From: Negadavirga shengliensis
GTDB taxonomy: Bacteria; Bacteroidota; Bacteroidia; Cytophagales; Cyclobacteriaceae
Assembly: GCF_042652345.1 (NCBI RefSeq)
Contig: NZ_JBHSJJ010000013.1
Location: forward strand, 62,001-126,000
Direction of reading: 5' to 3'
Length of the DNA stretch: 64,000 nucleotides
Each line of letters starts with the position of its first letter. Positions within the stretch are counted from its first letter, which is position 1. A program made the position numbers and the translations under genes. The notes under the pieces were generated by a model. The model made no database searches. It saw only the letters and a program-made list of their open reading frames with translations, and was not told the origin of the DNA. Of this stretch, positions 53,368 to 61,355 are shown piece after piece.

Positions 53368-53673
53368 GATATAAAATCAAAATCACGGTGTTTATAGAAG
53401 TATTGACGGGGGTGTGAAAATCAGTTCGCAAAATGCTACTTAAAAACTTCCCAGACATAGACATTAAGTGAAAGCGGCTTTTTGGTTATTTGCCGCTTGC
53501 ATTTTTTATAGGCCGAAAAAAGTGCATCCGGCTTTTTTTGAATTTGGCTCATCAGAACAAATGAGCTTCGCCTGAGTGTCTTCTCACAGGCCGCGCGGTA
53601 GAGCGATTTACATATAAAAAGGCCACCCCGGCATGTTTATCGCTGGAAGGTAATTGTTTTTGCCAATGAAACC
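53368..53673. other. 306-bp gap with hairpin, no gene
   Basis: AAGCGGC (53472-53478) and GCCGCTT (53492-53498) form a 7-bp stem followed by GCATTTTTTAT, a weak plus-strand terminator with no obvious gene to serve. A GGTAGAGC at 53597-53604 recalls a tRNA D-arm but no tRNA surrounds it. Nothing else is visible. Confidence 0.3.
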
Positions 53674-53985
53674 CTATTTGAAAAGATTATTGATGGCTGC
53701 TATCAACGCGGAAAAGCCTTCCTTAAAGTGTTGGAGGGACTCCTGAAGCTTGGGCTCCACATCTTTTCGTCTGCCCTTGTATTTATTTTCAAACTGTTTT
53801 TTCTTCTCCTTAAGGTCTTTCTCCAGTTTTTCTTTATTTTTTTTCAGTTCCTGGATCTTTTCTTCGATTTCATCCCTTGCCTCTCCCGTAGCCTGGGCCC
53901 CTTTTTCGATCAAAATTTCGATTTTGCTCCCGATGTCCTGAAGCATTTTTTCGATTTCATCAAACGCAGATTTCTTCTTGGCCAT
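53674..53985 (-). CDS. Small charged coiled-coil protein
   Basis: A 103-residue protein, extremely rich in Lys and Glu. Residues about 12-75 form a strong heptad-like helix (IEKMLQDIGSKIEILIEKGA, IEEKIQELKKNKEKLEKDL). The N-terminal MAKKKSAFDEIEKML and C-terminal FKEGFSALIAAINNLFK could be amphipathic. No signal peptide and no known enzymatic motif were seen. Such proteins are common stand-alone genes in Bacteroidota; a structural or nucleic-acid-associated role is possible. Codon use looks genuine and the ATG is well placed. Confidence 0.7.
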   Translation of the reverse strand: MAKKKSAFDEIEKMLQDIGSKIEILIEKGAQATGEARDEIEEKIQELKKNKEKLEKDLKEKKKQFENKYKGRRKDVEPKLQESLQHFKEGFSALIAAINNLFK

Positions 53986-54401
53986 TCTTTAAGAGGTTAG
54001 TTCTTCTGATAAATGTAATCATTTTTTGCAGAAACGTCTGATTTTTGAAAGGCATAATTCCAGTGCAGGGATTTTTATGTTTTACTTTTTATATGGTAAG
54101 AAAAGGAGGTTTAAATCTTTATTTTACTGACGCAACGCTCATTACCAAATCCCTCCTGTAACTCTGGGCTCCTGTGGTATACTTTTTAACCACAAAGGCA
54201 AAGGAGGAATAAAAGTCATAAACTTTTACTTTATTCTATCCATCAAGTGGTATCCGTAGAATTTTGGTTAGTATTTTTGTAATTTCATATCAATATCGTT
54301 GCGGTATTATGTTACCTAAAGCTCATCGGTTTTCATAATGGCAACCGGCTTTTTTGGACCATCTGGCAGCGGAAAAACCAAATTATAGCAATGATAATAA
54401 G
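53986..54401. other. AT-rich gap with promoter of the beta-propeller gene
   Basis: No gene was seen. TATTTTTG (54272-54279) is an exact -7 box about 122 bp upstream of the ATG at 54402; the expected -33 position (about 54248) reads GTGG, so the -33 is weak. The rest is AT-rich and unremarkable. Confidence 0.35.
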
Positions 54402-55595
54402 ATGATTAAAAATAAAACGAATCATTTATTGAATGCCATAATACATAAAACATGGCTTTATGCAGTTCTTATATCGCTATCCTGCAATAGCCAGTTTAAA
54501 CCTAAGTTGGAACAAGAGGTAGAAGTTATTGAAGCCCAAAAGCGCTCGATCTTGAAATTCAGTTCATTTGTAGAGAGGATTGAATATTTTGTACTTCCTG
54601 ATGACTTACCAATCAGGTATATCGATAAAGTAATGGCAAATGACGAGCTGTATTTTTTGTGTGATTTTTATTTTTCTATGGGAGTTGTAATTTTGGATAA
54701 AAACTTTGAGCACATTGGGACGGTTAAAAATTTTGGAGAAGGTCCAAAAGAATACCCATATATTCGGGATGTTACTATAAATAATGATTTAAACACCATT
54801 GATATCCTTTCTTTAACAAAAATATTGAGGTTTGATTTTAACGGCGATTTTTTGGAAGAATTTAGAATTCCTATCCAATTCACAAACTTCCAGCACCTTA
54901 AGAAAGATGATTATATGATTTATATACCTTCTTACTTCACTGAGGGTCTGGCAAATGAGGAGTTATCGGGATTTGTCTTGTTCAATTGGGACTCTGGAAA
55001 AAACCTGATTACTCCTGTTATACCCCAACATTATAAAAATGGGTTGCCCGCTGTTACGGATAATAATATTCTAAGTAAATGGAACAACGATTGTTTTTTC
55101 TCAATGACTTATTCAGATACCATTTACTGCCTTAATGAAGACAATCATATTAAAAGGAAATATGTGTTAGACTTTGGTAAAGGTCAATTTCCCGTGGAGT
55201 TGCTTTCAAAATATAATGTACCGGATAAGCAGTATGAAGAAAGAATAAAACCCTATAGTTTTCAACGGGCTAATTTATACGCTAGTGATAAATATATAAT
55301 AACCACCTATATAGATAAGAATGGTTTTTCTCCTATAATATACAACCGGGATACTAAATTGTCATTATACGGGACAATCAGTGTCAATGATATTGACCAC
55401 GGAAGCGATAAAATCGTTCCAAAGCTTCTCAAAAACAATGTTCTTTATTCATTTTATGAATCTGATATATTGCTTAGTTACTATGAATACCATATAGAAA
55501 AGCTGACGGAGGTGGATAATGAGTTTACAAAATTAGTGAGAGGCTTGGACAAAGAGTCTTCTCCACTCGTGATTACTAAATATTTTCTGAAGTGA
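54402..55595 (+). CDS. 6-bladed beta-propeller lipoprotein
   Basis: A 397-residue protein from the ATG at 54402 (MIKNKTNHLL). A hydrophobic segment ends in the lipobox LISLSC (Cys about 30). The body shows the repeated propeller-blade pattern of the Bacteroidota 6-bladed family: VMANDELYFLCDF, GVVILDKNFEHIGTVKNFGE, DVTINNDLNTIDILSLTKIL and RFDFNGDFLEEFRIPIQF. Members are surface or periplasmic proteins of unknown function. The gene is much more AT-rich than its neighbours and has many AAA, AAT and TTT codons, which suggests recent acquisition. It converges on the barrel gene at 55692. Confidence 0.78.
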   Translation: MIKNKTNHLLNAIIHKTWLYAVLISLSCNSQFKPKLEQEVEVIEAQKRSILKFSSFVERIEYFVLPDDLPIRYIDKVMANDELYFLCDFYFSMGVVILDKNFEHIGTVKNFGEGPKEYPYIRDVTINNDLNTIDILSLTKILRFDFNGDFLEEFRIPIQFTNFQHLKKDDYMIYIPSYFTEGLANEELSGFVLFNWDSGKNLITPVIPQHYKNGLPAVTDNNILSKWNNDCFFSMTYSDTIYCLNEDNHIKRKYVLDFGKGQFPVELLSKYNVPDKQYEERIKPYSFQRANLYASDKYIITTYIDKNGFSPIIYNRDTKLSLYGTISVNDIDHGSDKIVPKLLKNNVLYSFYESDILLSYYEYHIEKLTEVDNEFTKLVRGLDKESSPLVITKYFLK

Positions 55596-55691
55596 TTTTT
55601 TGAAATAACTACTCACTATTCATTGTCTCTTGCTCAAATGGGCGGAATGATGCCTGTGCCAAATCTCCCGACTTCTATCGGACACCTTATC

Positions 55692-58586
55692 CTACCAGCT
55701 CCTGGCACCTCCTCCCGGACGCCTGTGCGGAGGTCCTCCGGGGCCGAAACGGTCTTGGCTGTCATCATTTTCGGCTTTCTTGAAATTCCCGATGATATAG
55801 GTGAAGGAGACCATGGCATAACGGGTCAAAACATTGGTAAACACATCCGTCACGGCCACATCGGACACGGTTCTGGAGATACTGTTGTTTTGCTTCAGCA
55901 AGTCGAACACATACAGCTTAAGTTCACCCTTGTTGTTCTTAAGAAACCGGTAGCCTGCCTCCACGTTCCACAGCCACACGGACTGGTCCAATCCTTCAGA
56001 CAGCCCCCTGTACAGCATGTTATTTACATTGTTGGCGATGAACGTTTTACCGTTGTTCGGAGAATAATAGAACCTGAGGTTGCTGCTCTGTATGTAATAA
56101 TTGTTGTTCAGGTTGGTTTGCAGGCTGCTTTTCACGATGGTGTAGGTTCCAAAGGTAGACAAGGTGAAATCCACGTCTTTGCTGATATTGCTGGCGAATG
56201 TAATGCCCTGGCGGAGATCAATGTTTTCATTGATATTCATCTGGTCATTGATCAGGCCGGGGGTTCTGCCATAGCTGATGCCCGGGTTGAGATTCAGCTT
56301 GGTTTTTAACTTGGGAATGTTGGTGCCGTAGTTCAGGAAGAGCCTGGACATCATCTGCCCGTTGAGATTAACGGGCCTCGTGATCTGTCCACCGCTTCTC
56401 AGCAGGACCTCATTGTTGATAAGGGTATCCTGCGGCGCTACAAAGGTACTTGTCCCTATAAAGTTGTCTGTGAAGGAAGCAAAGAGGAATAAGAACAAGG
56501 TTTTGTTCGTCTCCATATTCACTTTGGACATGTTCACAAAAAAAGTGTTGTTGAAACTCTGTCCCAGATCCGGGTTCCCCACGGATAGGTTCAGCGGGTT
56601 GCTGTTATTGATCACATTTTGCAGTTGATTGACAGAAGGTTCGTTGGTATTGGTCCTGTACCTGAACCTGAAGTTTGTCCCTTTCTCCGTCCGGTAATTA
56701 AGGATGGCGGTGGGCAATATATTTTTGAAATCCCTGTAGAACGTCCCCTCCGCAGGAAACGTAATTTCATTGTCCAACACAGCATACTGATAATCCAGGC
56801 TGAGGTTGGCATTAAAGCCTTTGTAATTATAGCGGTATCCCAAACCGGCCCTTTGGGTAATGAACTTGTTGTCAAATTCGTTGCTCAATGCCGTGTCCAA
56901 TACCATGATCCCCTGTTCGTTGGCCAGCTGAAAAGTTTTTTGGTCAGCCGCACTTTTGTTATTGCCTATCTGATAACTCAGGGTGGCGATTGATCTTTCT
57001 GTAATGGGCTCCGTATAGGTGATGTTGGCCCGGTAGTTAAAGCCATCAGAAAGGGCAAAAGTCTCCTGGACAAGGGTGTCCATAGCATTCCGTACGTAGT
57101 CCTGGTTGGATGCGATCAAATCGGTAAGCTGGTCTCTCTTGTTCAAAGAAGTAAAGAGATCCGTAGAAAGCGTCCTTCCCCGCTTTCCGAACATATAGCG
57201 GTAAGTAAGGTTATTGGAAATGTTGTACCCTTTGGTTTCGTTGTCCGTGATGGTCCTTGTATCGCTTAAGGAGTCCAACCTTTCATTCATATTCAATCCA
57301 TCGAGAGCACTATAACGGAAGTTCTTCTGAAAGTTGATGGAAGGGGTGATGATCAAAGCATTTTTCTCGTTGATGTCATACTCAATCCTACCATTCATCC
57401 GGTGGTTGTTGTTGGTGATGGTGGATATTTGGTCTTCCTGATAGATTTGTCTCTGGGTTTCGGTCACCACAGTTTCGCGGTTGGTGCTTTCAAAGACATT
57501 GTTGTCGGTGGAATTGAAGAAGTAACTTCCGGTAAAATTTATTTTTTCGCCCCACTTGTCACTGTAATTCAGCCCCAGGGAGTTGGTGGTGATGATCCCG
57601 TTGTTTTGGGCTACGGCGAAGTTATTGCCACCGCGTCCGCCACCAAAACCACCGCCGCCCATTCCGCCTCTTCTGCCGCCGCCGCCGGCAGCCCCGCTGG
57701 TGACACCCAGCAGATCGTCAGAAGAAAAGTTTTGTTGGTTGATGTTGTTAAAGAGCCCGATGATGGATATTCTCTTGTTCCCTTTAAAAAAATTGATGTT
57801 TCCTCCCAATGAGTAGCGGTCATCGGTTCCGTATCCTCCATAAACCCTTCCAAAGTGGCTGTTGCGCATATTCCCCCGCGTAATGATGTTGATGGTCTTG
57901 GCGTAGTTGCCGTCATCCAATCCCGTCAGCCTGGATTGGTCTGACCTTTGGTCCAGCACCTCCACACTCTCGATCATGTCGGCTGGCAAATTGCGCAAGG
58001 CGATGGAGGGATCGCTTCCGAAAAACTCGCGGCCATCGACCAGGACCTTTTGTACCTGTTCGCCCTGGGCTTGGACCTGCCCGTTTTCTATGGTGACCCC
58101 CGGCAGTTTTCCGATAAGGTCCTCCGCCATGGCATTTTCCCGGGTTTTAAAGGCGCTGGCGTTAAAGACGGCGGTGTCGCCTTTCATCTCGCCTACCGCA
58201 GTCTGGCCTTCGATGACCACCTCTCCCAAAAGCTTGCTGTCTTCACGGAGGGCGATGGTGCCGAGGTCCAAGGGAGTTCCCCTACTGATGTTCTGGATTA
58301 TTCTTTCGTAGCCGATGTAGGATATTTCCAGCTTAAAAGCCGGCAATCTTGGATAAGCAAGGGAAAAAACCCCTTCCTGATCCGTAACGGTATTACTGAC
58401 CAACGAATCTTCGGGAGTTTTGATCATCACATTAGCACCTATCAAGGGCTCCTGGGTGGCAGCTTCCACAATCTTGCCGGTGATGGTAGGCACTTGCCGT
58501 CCTTGTCCTCCTTCTCCCCTTCTCTGCTGTGCCATGAGACCATGGGCAATACATAAAAATAAAAATATGCAGGTAGAAATTCTCAT
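55692..58586 (-). CDS. TonB-linked outer membrane beta-barrel protein, paralogue of 16787-19543
   Basis: A 964-residue outer-membrane protein from the ATG at 58586 (MRISTCIFLFLCIA); the frame's earlier codons do not make a signal peptide. It has a signal peptide to GLMAQ, a carboxypeptidase-regulatory-like domain (about 35-115), and a plug-like segment with KLPGVTIENGQVQAQGEQVQ, LVDGREFFGSDPSIALRNLP and INIITRGNMRN. A Gly-rich loop (GGGGRRGGMGGGGFGGGRGG, near residue 310) is followed by the barrel and a Pro/Gly/Arg-rich tail (RFGPGGPPHRRPGGG). It shares motif order with 16787-19543. No SusD is present and the cargo is unknown. A strong palindrome (58683-58728) separates it from ytxJ. Confidence 0.86.
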   Translation of the reverse strand: MRISTCIFLFLCIAHGLMAQQRRGEGGQGRQVPTITGKIVEAATQEPLIGANVMIKTPEDSLVSNTVTDQEGVFSLAYPRLPAFKLEISYIGYERIIQNISRGTPLDLGTIALREDSKLLGEVVIEGQTAVGEMKGDTAVFNASAFKTRENAMAEDLIGKLPGVTIENGQVQAQGEQVQKVLVDGREFFGSDPSIALRNLPADMIESVEVLDQRSDQSRLTGLDDGNYAKTINIITRGNMRNSHFGRVYGGYGTDDRYSLGGNINFFKGNKRISIIGLFNNINQQNFSSDDLLGVTSGAAGGGGRRGGMGGGGFGGGRGGNNFAVAQNNGIITTNSLGLNYSDKWGEKINFTGSYFFNSTDNNVFESTNRETVVTETQRQIYQEDQISTITNNNHRMNGRIEYDINEKNALIITPSINFQKNFRYSALDGLNMNERLDSLSDTRTITDNETKGYNISNNLTYRYMFGKRGRTLSTDLFTSLNKRDQLTDLIASNQDYVRNAMDTLVQETFALSDGFNYRANITYTEPITERSIATLSYQIGNNKSAADQKTFQLANEQGIMVLDTALSNEFDNKFITQRAGLGYRYNYKGFNANLSLDYQYAVLDNEITFPAEGTFYRDFKNILPTAILNYRTEKGTNFRFRYRTNTNEPSVNQLQNVINNSNPLNLSVGNPDLGQSFNNTFFVNMSKVNMETNKTLFLFLFASFTDNFIGTSTFVAPQDTLINNEVLLRSGGQITRPVNLNGQMMSRLFLNYGTNIPKLKTKLNLNPGISYGRTPGLINDQMNINENIDLRQGITFASNISKDVDFTLSTFGTYTIVKSSLQTNLNNNYYIQSSNLRFYYSPNNGKTFIANNVNNMLYRGLSEGLDQSVWLWNVEAGYRFLKNNKGELKLYVFDLLKQNNSISRTVSDVAVTDVFTNVLTRYAMVSFTYIIGNFKKAENDDSQDRFGPGGPPHRRPGGGARSW

Positions 58587-58682
58587 AAACGCTGGGTTAG
58601 TTGCTAGGGTTAGACCACCAACAAGCAACAAGGTTTAATGAGCGAATTCCATAAATTTTAAAAGGCAGAAAAAATGAATAAA

Positions 58683-58728
58683 TGGTGAAAAAAAGGGATT
58701 AAAATATTTTAATCCCTTTTTTTCACCA
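58683..58728 (-). terminator. 46-bp perfect palindrome after ytxJ
   Basis: Each 23-base half is the exact reverse complement of the other, with AAAATATTTT at the centre and A7/T7 tracts inside the arms. It starts 8 bp past the ytxJ stop. As RNA it would form a long stem with internal U-runs, so a terminator for ytxJ, and a barrier before the barrel gene, is likely. Confidence 0.6.
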
Positions 58729-58735
58729 AAGACGG

Positions 58736-59071
58736 TTATGAAAAGGCCATAATTTCCCTGTAGTTGATGCCCATATGGCTGTTGTCATAAATGGCTTCGC
58801 CGTTTTTGATGACAATAACCTGCGGTGAAGCATGGGCTACATTGAACTCGCGCGCGATGGCATCAGAAATCTCCCTATAGGAGATCAGGTCCAGAAAATA
58901 CGGAGAAATTTTCTCACTGTCCTCCGCATTCCAGCTTCTCTCGATCCGGTTCCAGGCCATGCTGCTGATGGAGCATCTTGTAGAATGTTTAAAAATCAAC
59001 ACCGGCTTTTCTTTGCTTTCTTCACGTATTGTGGACAGTTGCGAAATATTATCCAGTTTTTTCCAACTCAT
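58736..59071 (-). CDS. ytxJ: Bacillithiol-system redox protein YtxJ
   Basis: A 111-residue thioredoxin-fold protein of the YtxJ (monothiol bacilliredoxin-like) group. The active-site region FKHSTRCSISSMAWNRIERSW (about 28-48) has a single Cys (TRCSIS). The C-terminal half shows ISDAIAREFNVAHASPQVIVIKNG, including the cis-Pro loop. It should reduce bacillithiol-mixed disulphides on proteins. Its presence implies bacillithiol rather than glutathione as the main thiol. Confidence 0.9.
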   Translation of the reverse strand: MSWKKLDNISQLSTIREESKEKPVLIFKHSTRCSISSMAWNRIERSWNAEDSEKISPYFLDLISYREISDAIAREFNVAHASPQVIVIKNGEAIYDNSHMGINYREIMAFS

Positions 59072-59261
59072 TTAATCAATAATTTTGATGGTTCGTTTCT
59101 ATTTACTACGGTTAACATAACCGATTCCCCAGGCCTAAAAGTTCATGACACATCTCAAAAAACCTTGTTCAGGTATCGTTATCTTTGAGGCCAGGCTGAA
59201 AAAAAATGCTCAGCATTCGCTAAAATTTATCCCAAAATTTATCTTTCGACGTTTAAGGTGT

Positions 59262-60674
59262 ATGTACCAATCACAACCTAAAAAAGCTTTTTTTCTTTTC
59301 GGACTTGTGCTGCTGCTGATATCGGGAAGTTGCCGGCGTATCCAGCCTGATAAGATCGGATGGGAAAGTCAACCTCCCTTACCAAAAGCTACTTCCCAGA
59401 TCAATATTTCCCTGGAAATACCGCTTTCTTACCTTGAACAACAGCTTAACCAAAGCCTGGGCCAACGGCTATATGCGGAACAAGGATTGGAAATTGGCAA
59501 CGGCCTTTTTGCCGATATTGATATCAATAAGGTCGGATTGCTGAAATTGATTTCGGGACAAGATGATAAACTCAGGCTTTCCATGCCGATCATATTGAAG
59601 GGCAACCTGAAATTGGAAAAGAAAATCTTTGGTCAGGTTATTTCTACGGCGGTTCCTTTTACAGAAAACCTGGCCCCTGTCATCAGTTTTCGACCTGTAC
59701 TAGGAGAAGATTGGAAGATGGAAATCGAAGCACTTGAAATCGAAAGCTGGGGGAAGCCGCTCCAATATGACTTGCTGGGTTATGAAATTGATTTTGAGCC
59801 TTTGGTGAAAAAAAGGGTAAAAGGCATCATTGAAAACCAGCTTCAGAAGGAGGCATTGTCCAGATTGGATTTCAAAAATATGGCTCAACAGACCTGGAAC
59901 GCTTATGGAAAGCCCATTCACATAAAAAATGGCACAACCGACCTGTACCTCCACACTGTTCCGGAAAACATCAAGGTCAACGATATTGTCATCACAGACC
60001 AAAAAATGCTGTTTGCCATAGGTCTTGAGGGCGAAGTCCACAGCCAAATTGGGGAAGCACCCAAGACCAAGGCTTCTGTTCTACCCAGTCTGAGCTTACA
60101 AAAAGCCGACGGCAATGAGAATTTCATAGACATCACCTTGCCCTTGGCTATTCAATATGGTACCATCGACGACTACCTCAATAAAGAACTGGTAGGGAAA
60201 AGCTTCCGGATAGACAGCAAGACCCATCTGGTCCCGCATGCTTTTTCCACGAGCCATTACGGCGAAAGGGCATTGGTAAAAATGGATTTTACCACGGTCC
60301 GATCTGAAAAAAAGGACCTGAGCGGGCAAATGCTCCTGGTGGGCAAGCCCGTATATGATCCGGAAATAAATGTCATCAAATTTGAAAATATTGATTTTGA
60401 GCTTAACACAAAGAACTTTCTGGCCAATGCGGCCCATAGGCTCCGACAACGCAGAATCCTGAGTGCCATCCAAAAAAATGCGGTGTTTCCCATCGGCAGT
60501 TACATGGAAGAAGCCAAACAGGAACTCCATAACCTGGGGGAATGGCAAACCGCCTTTGCAGCGGTGGCCCTGGACAATACGGATTTGAATGTGGAAGGCA
60601 TTTACACGACGGCGGATGACATCCGGTTGTATCTGAAATCTACCGGGGATATCAGGATCCGGTGGAAACAATAG
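59262..60674 (+). CDS. DUF4403 family lipoprotein
   Basis: A 470-residue protein from the ATG at 59262 (MYQSQPKKAFFLF). This start places a signal peptide and lipobox first (LLISGSC, Cys about 24); the frame opens 39 codons earlier without signal character. The rest matches DUF4403: ISLEIPLSYLEQQLNQSLGQ, LRLSMPIILKGNLKLEKKIFG, RLDFKNMAQQTWNAYGKPIH and SIQKNAVFPIGSYMEEAKQE-type repeats of a BPI/lipid-binding-like fold. The function is unknown. It converges on the exonuclease gene with a 5-bp gap. Confidence 0.85.
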   Translation: MYQSQPKKAFFLFGLVLLLISGSCRRIQPDKIGWESQPPLPKATSQINISLEIPLSYLEQQLNQSLGQRLYAEQGLEIGNGLFADIDINKVGLLKLISGQDDKLRLSMPIILKGNLKLEKKIFGQVISTAVPFTENLAPVISFRPVLGEDWKMEIEALEIESWGKPLQYDLLGYEIDFEPLVKKRVKGIIENQLQKEALSRLDFKNMAQQTWNAYGKPIHIKNGTTDLYLHTVPENIKVNDIVITDQKMLFAIGLEGEVHSQIGEAPKTKASVLPSLSLQKADGNENFIDITLPLAIQYGTIDDYLNKELVGKSFRIDSKTHLVPHAFSTSHYGERALVKMDFTTVRSEKKDLSGQMLLVGKPVYDPEINVIKFENIDFELNTKNFLANAAHRLRQRRILSAIQKNAVFPIGSYMEEAKQELHNLGEWQTAFAAVALDNTDLNVEGIYTTADDIRLYLKSTGDIRIRWKQ

Positions 60675-60679
60675 AGCGG

Positions 60680-61354
60680 TCAACCCATCAGTTCCCCGTA
60701 AGTGCGCACTCCCTTGGTTTCTGCCAGTTTCAGCATTTTTACCAATAGCTGCGCCGTTAAAAAAGCGTCCCCGGCCGCAGTATGCCTGTCATCCAGCGGA
60801 ATTCCATAACGCAGACAAAGACTGTCCAACGAATATTCCTGTATGGGCACGTTTCTGGGATCATAATATTTGCCCATATCCAGTCTCACCGCGAGGTGGA
60901 AAGTGTCCAGTGCCGGGTTCTTTATCTTTCTTAGACCCACCGGTTTGCCGGCCTTTTCCAGCATGGCCAAATCAAACCCGACATGATGCCCCACCAGTAT
61001 ACGGTTGGAAGCATCGGTGATGAAATTCCGAATCAGTTGTTCCTTCGTAACAGTAGGGCGTTCCTTTACAATCCCGTGGACTTTGATAGCCTCCCTGCTG
61101 TATTTCTTTGGAGGGAGAAAATATTCCCTGGCAGAATTCACCATAATATGGTATCCCTTTATCAATACAGCACCATAAGAAATAAGATAATCACTTCTCA
61201 AGTCCAAGCCGGTAGTTTCCGTATCCAATACCAAAAACTCCAGTTCAAAAATCCGCTTCTCCTTGGGTATCCTTCTCTCCTGTTGTTTTTCGTATTGTTT
61301 GACAAATTCCGGCGGGGGAAACTTGTACCAGTTGAAAATATCCTTCCATGCCAT
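60680..61354 (-). CDS. DEDDh 3'-5' exonuclease (DNA polymerase III epsilon-like)
   Basis: A 224-residue exonuclease. The ATG at 61354 is chosen; a TTG 12 bp upstream would overlap the DUF294 gene. Exo I is LDTETTGLD (about 46-54), Exo II is VGHHVGFDLAMLEK (about 122), and Exo III is DDRHTAAGDAFLTAQL (about 189) with the catalytic His of the DEDDh class. It removes nucleotides from 3' ends, with two metal ions. Its start is 1 bp after the DUF294 stop. Genes of this type are found next to the DUF294 and acs genes in many bacteria. Confidence 0.9.
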   Translation of the reverse strand: MAWKDIFNWYKFPPPEFVKQYEKQQERRIPKEKRIFELEFLVLDTETTGLDLRSDYLISYGAVLIKGYHIMVNSAREYFLPPKKYSREAIKVHGIVKERPTVTKEQLIRNFITDASNRILVGHHVGFDLAMLEKAGKPVGLRKIKNPALDTFHLAVRLDMGKYYDPRNVPIQEYSLDSLCLRYGIPLDDRHTAAGDAFLTAQLLVKMLKLAETKGVRTYGELMG

Positions 61355-61355
61355 A

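Noticed and set aside
53597..53604. GGTAGAGC resembling a tRNA D-arm
   Set aside because: No acceptor stem, anticodon arm or GTTCGA T-loop can be built around it.
57611..57720. GC-rich triplet-like run in the barrel gene as a separate repeat
   Set aside because: It encodes the Gly-rich loop of the barrel protein in frame; codon-level redundancy explains it.
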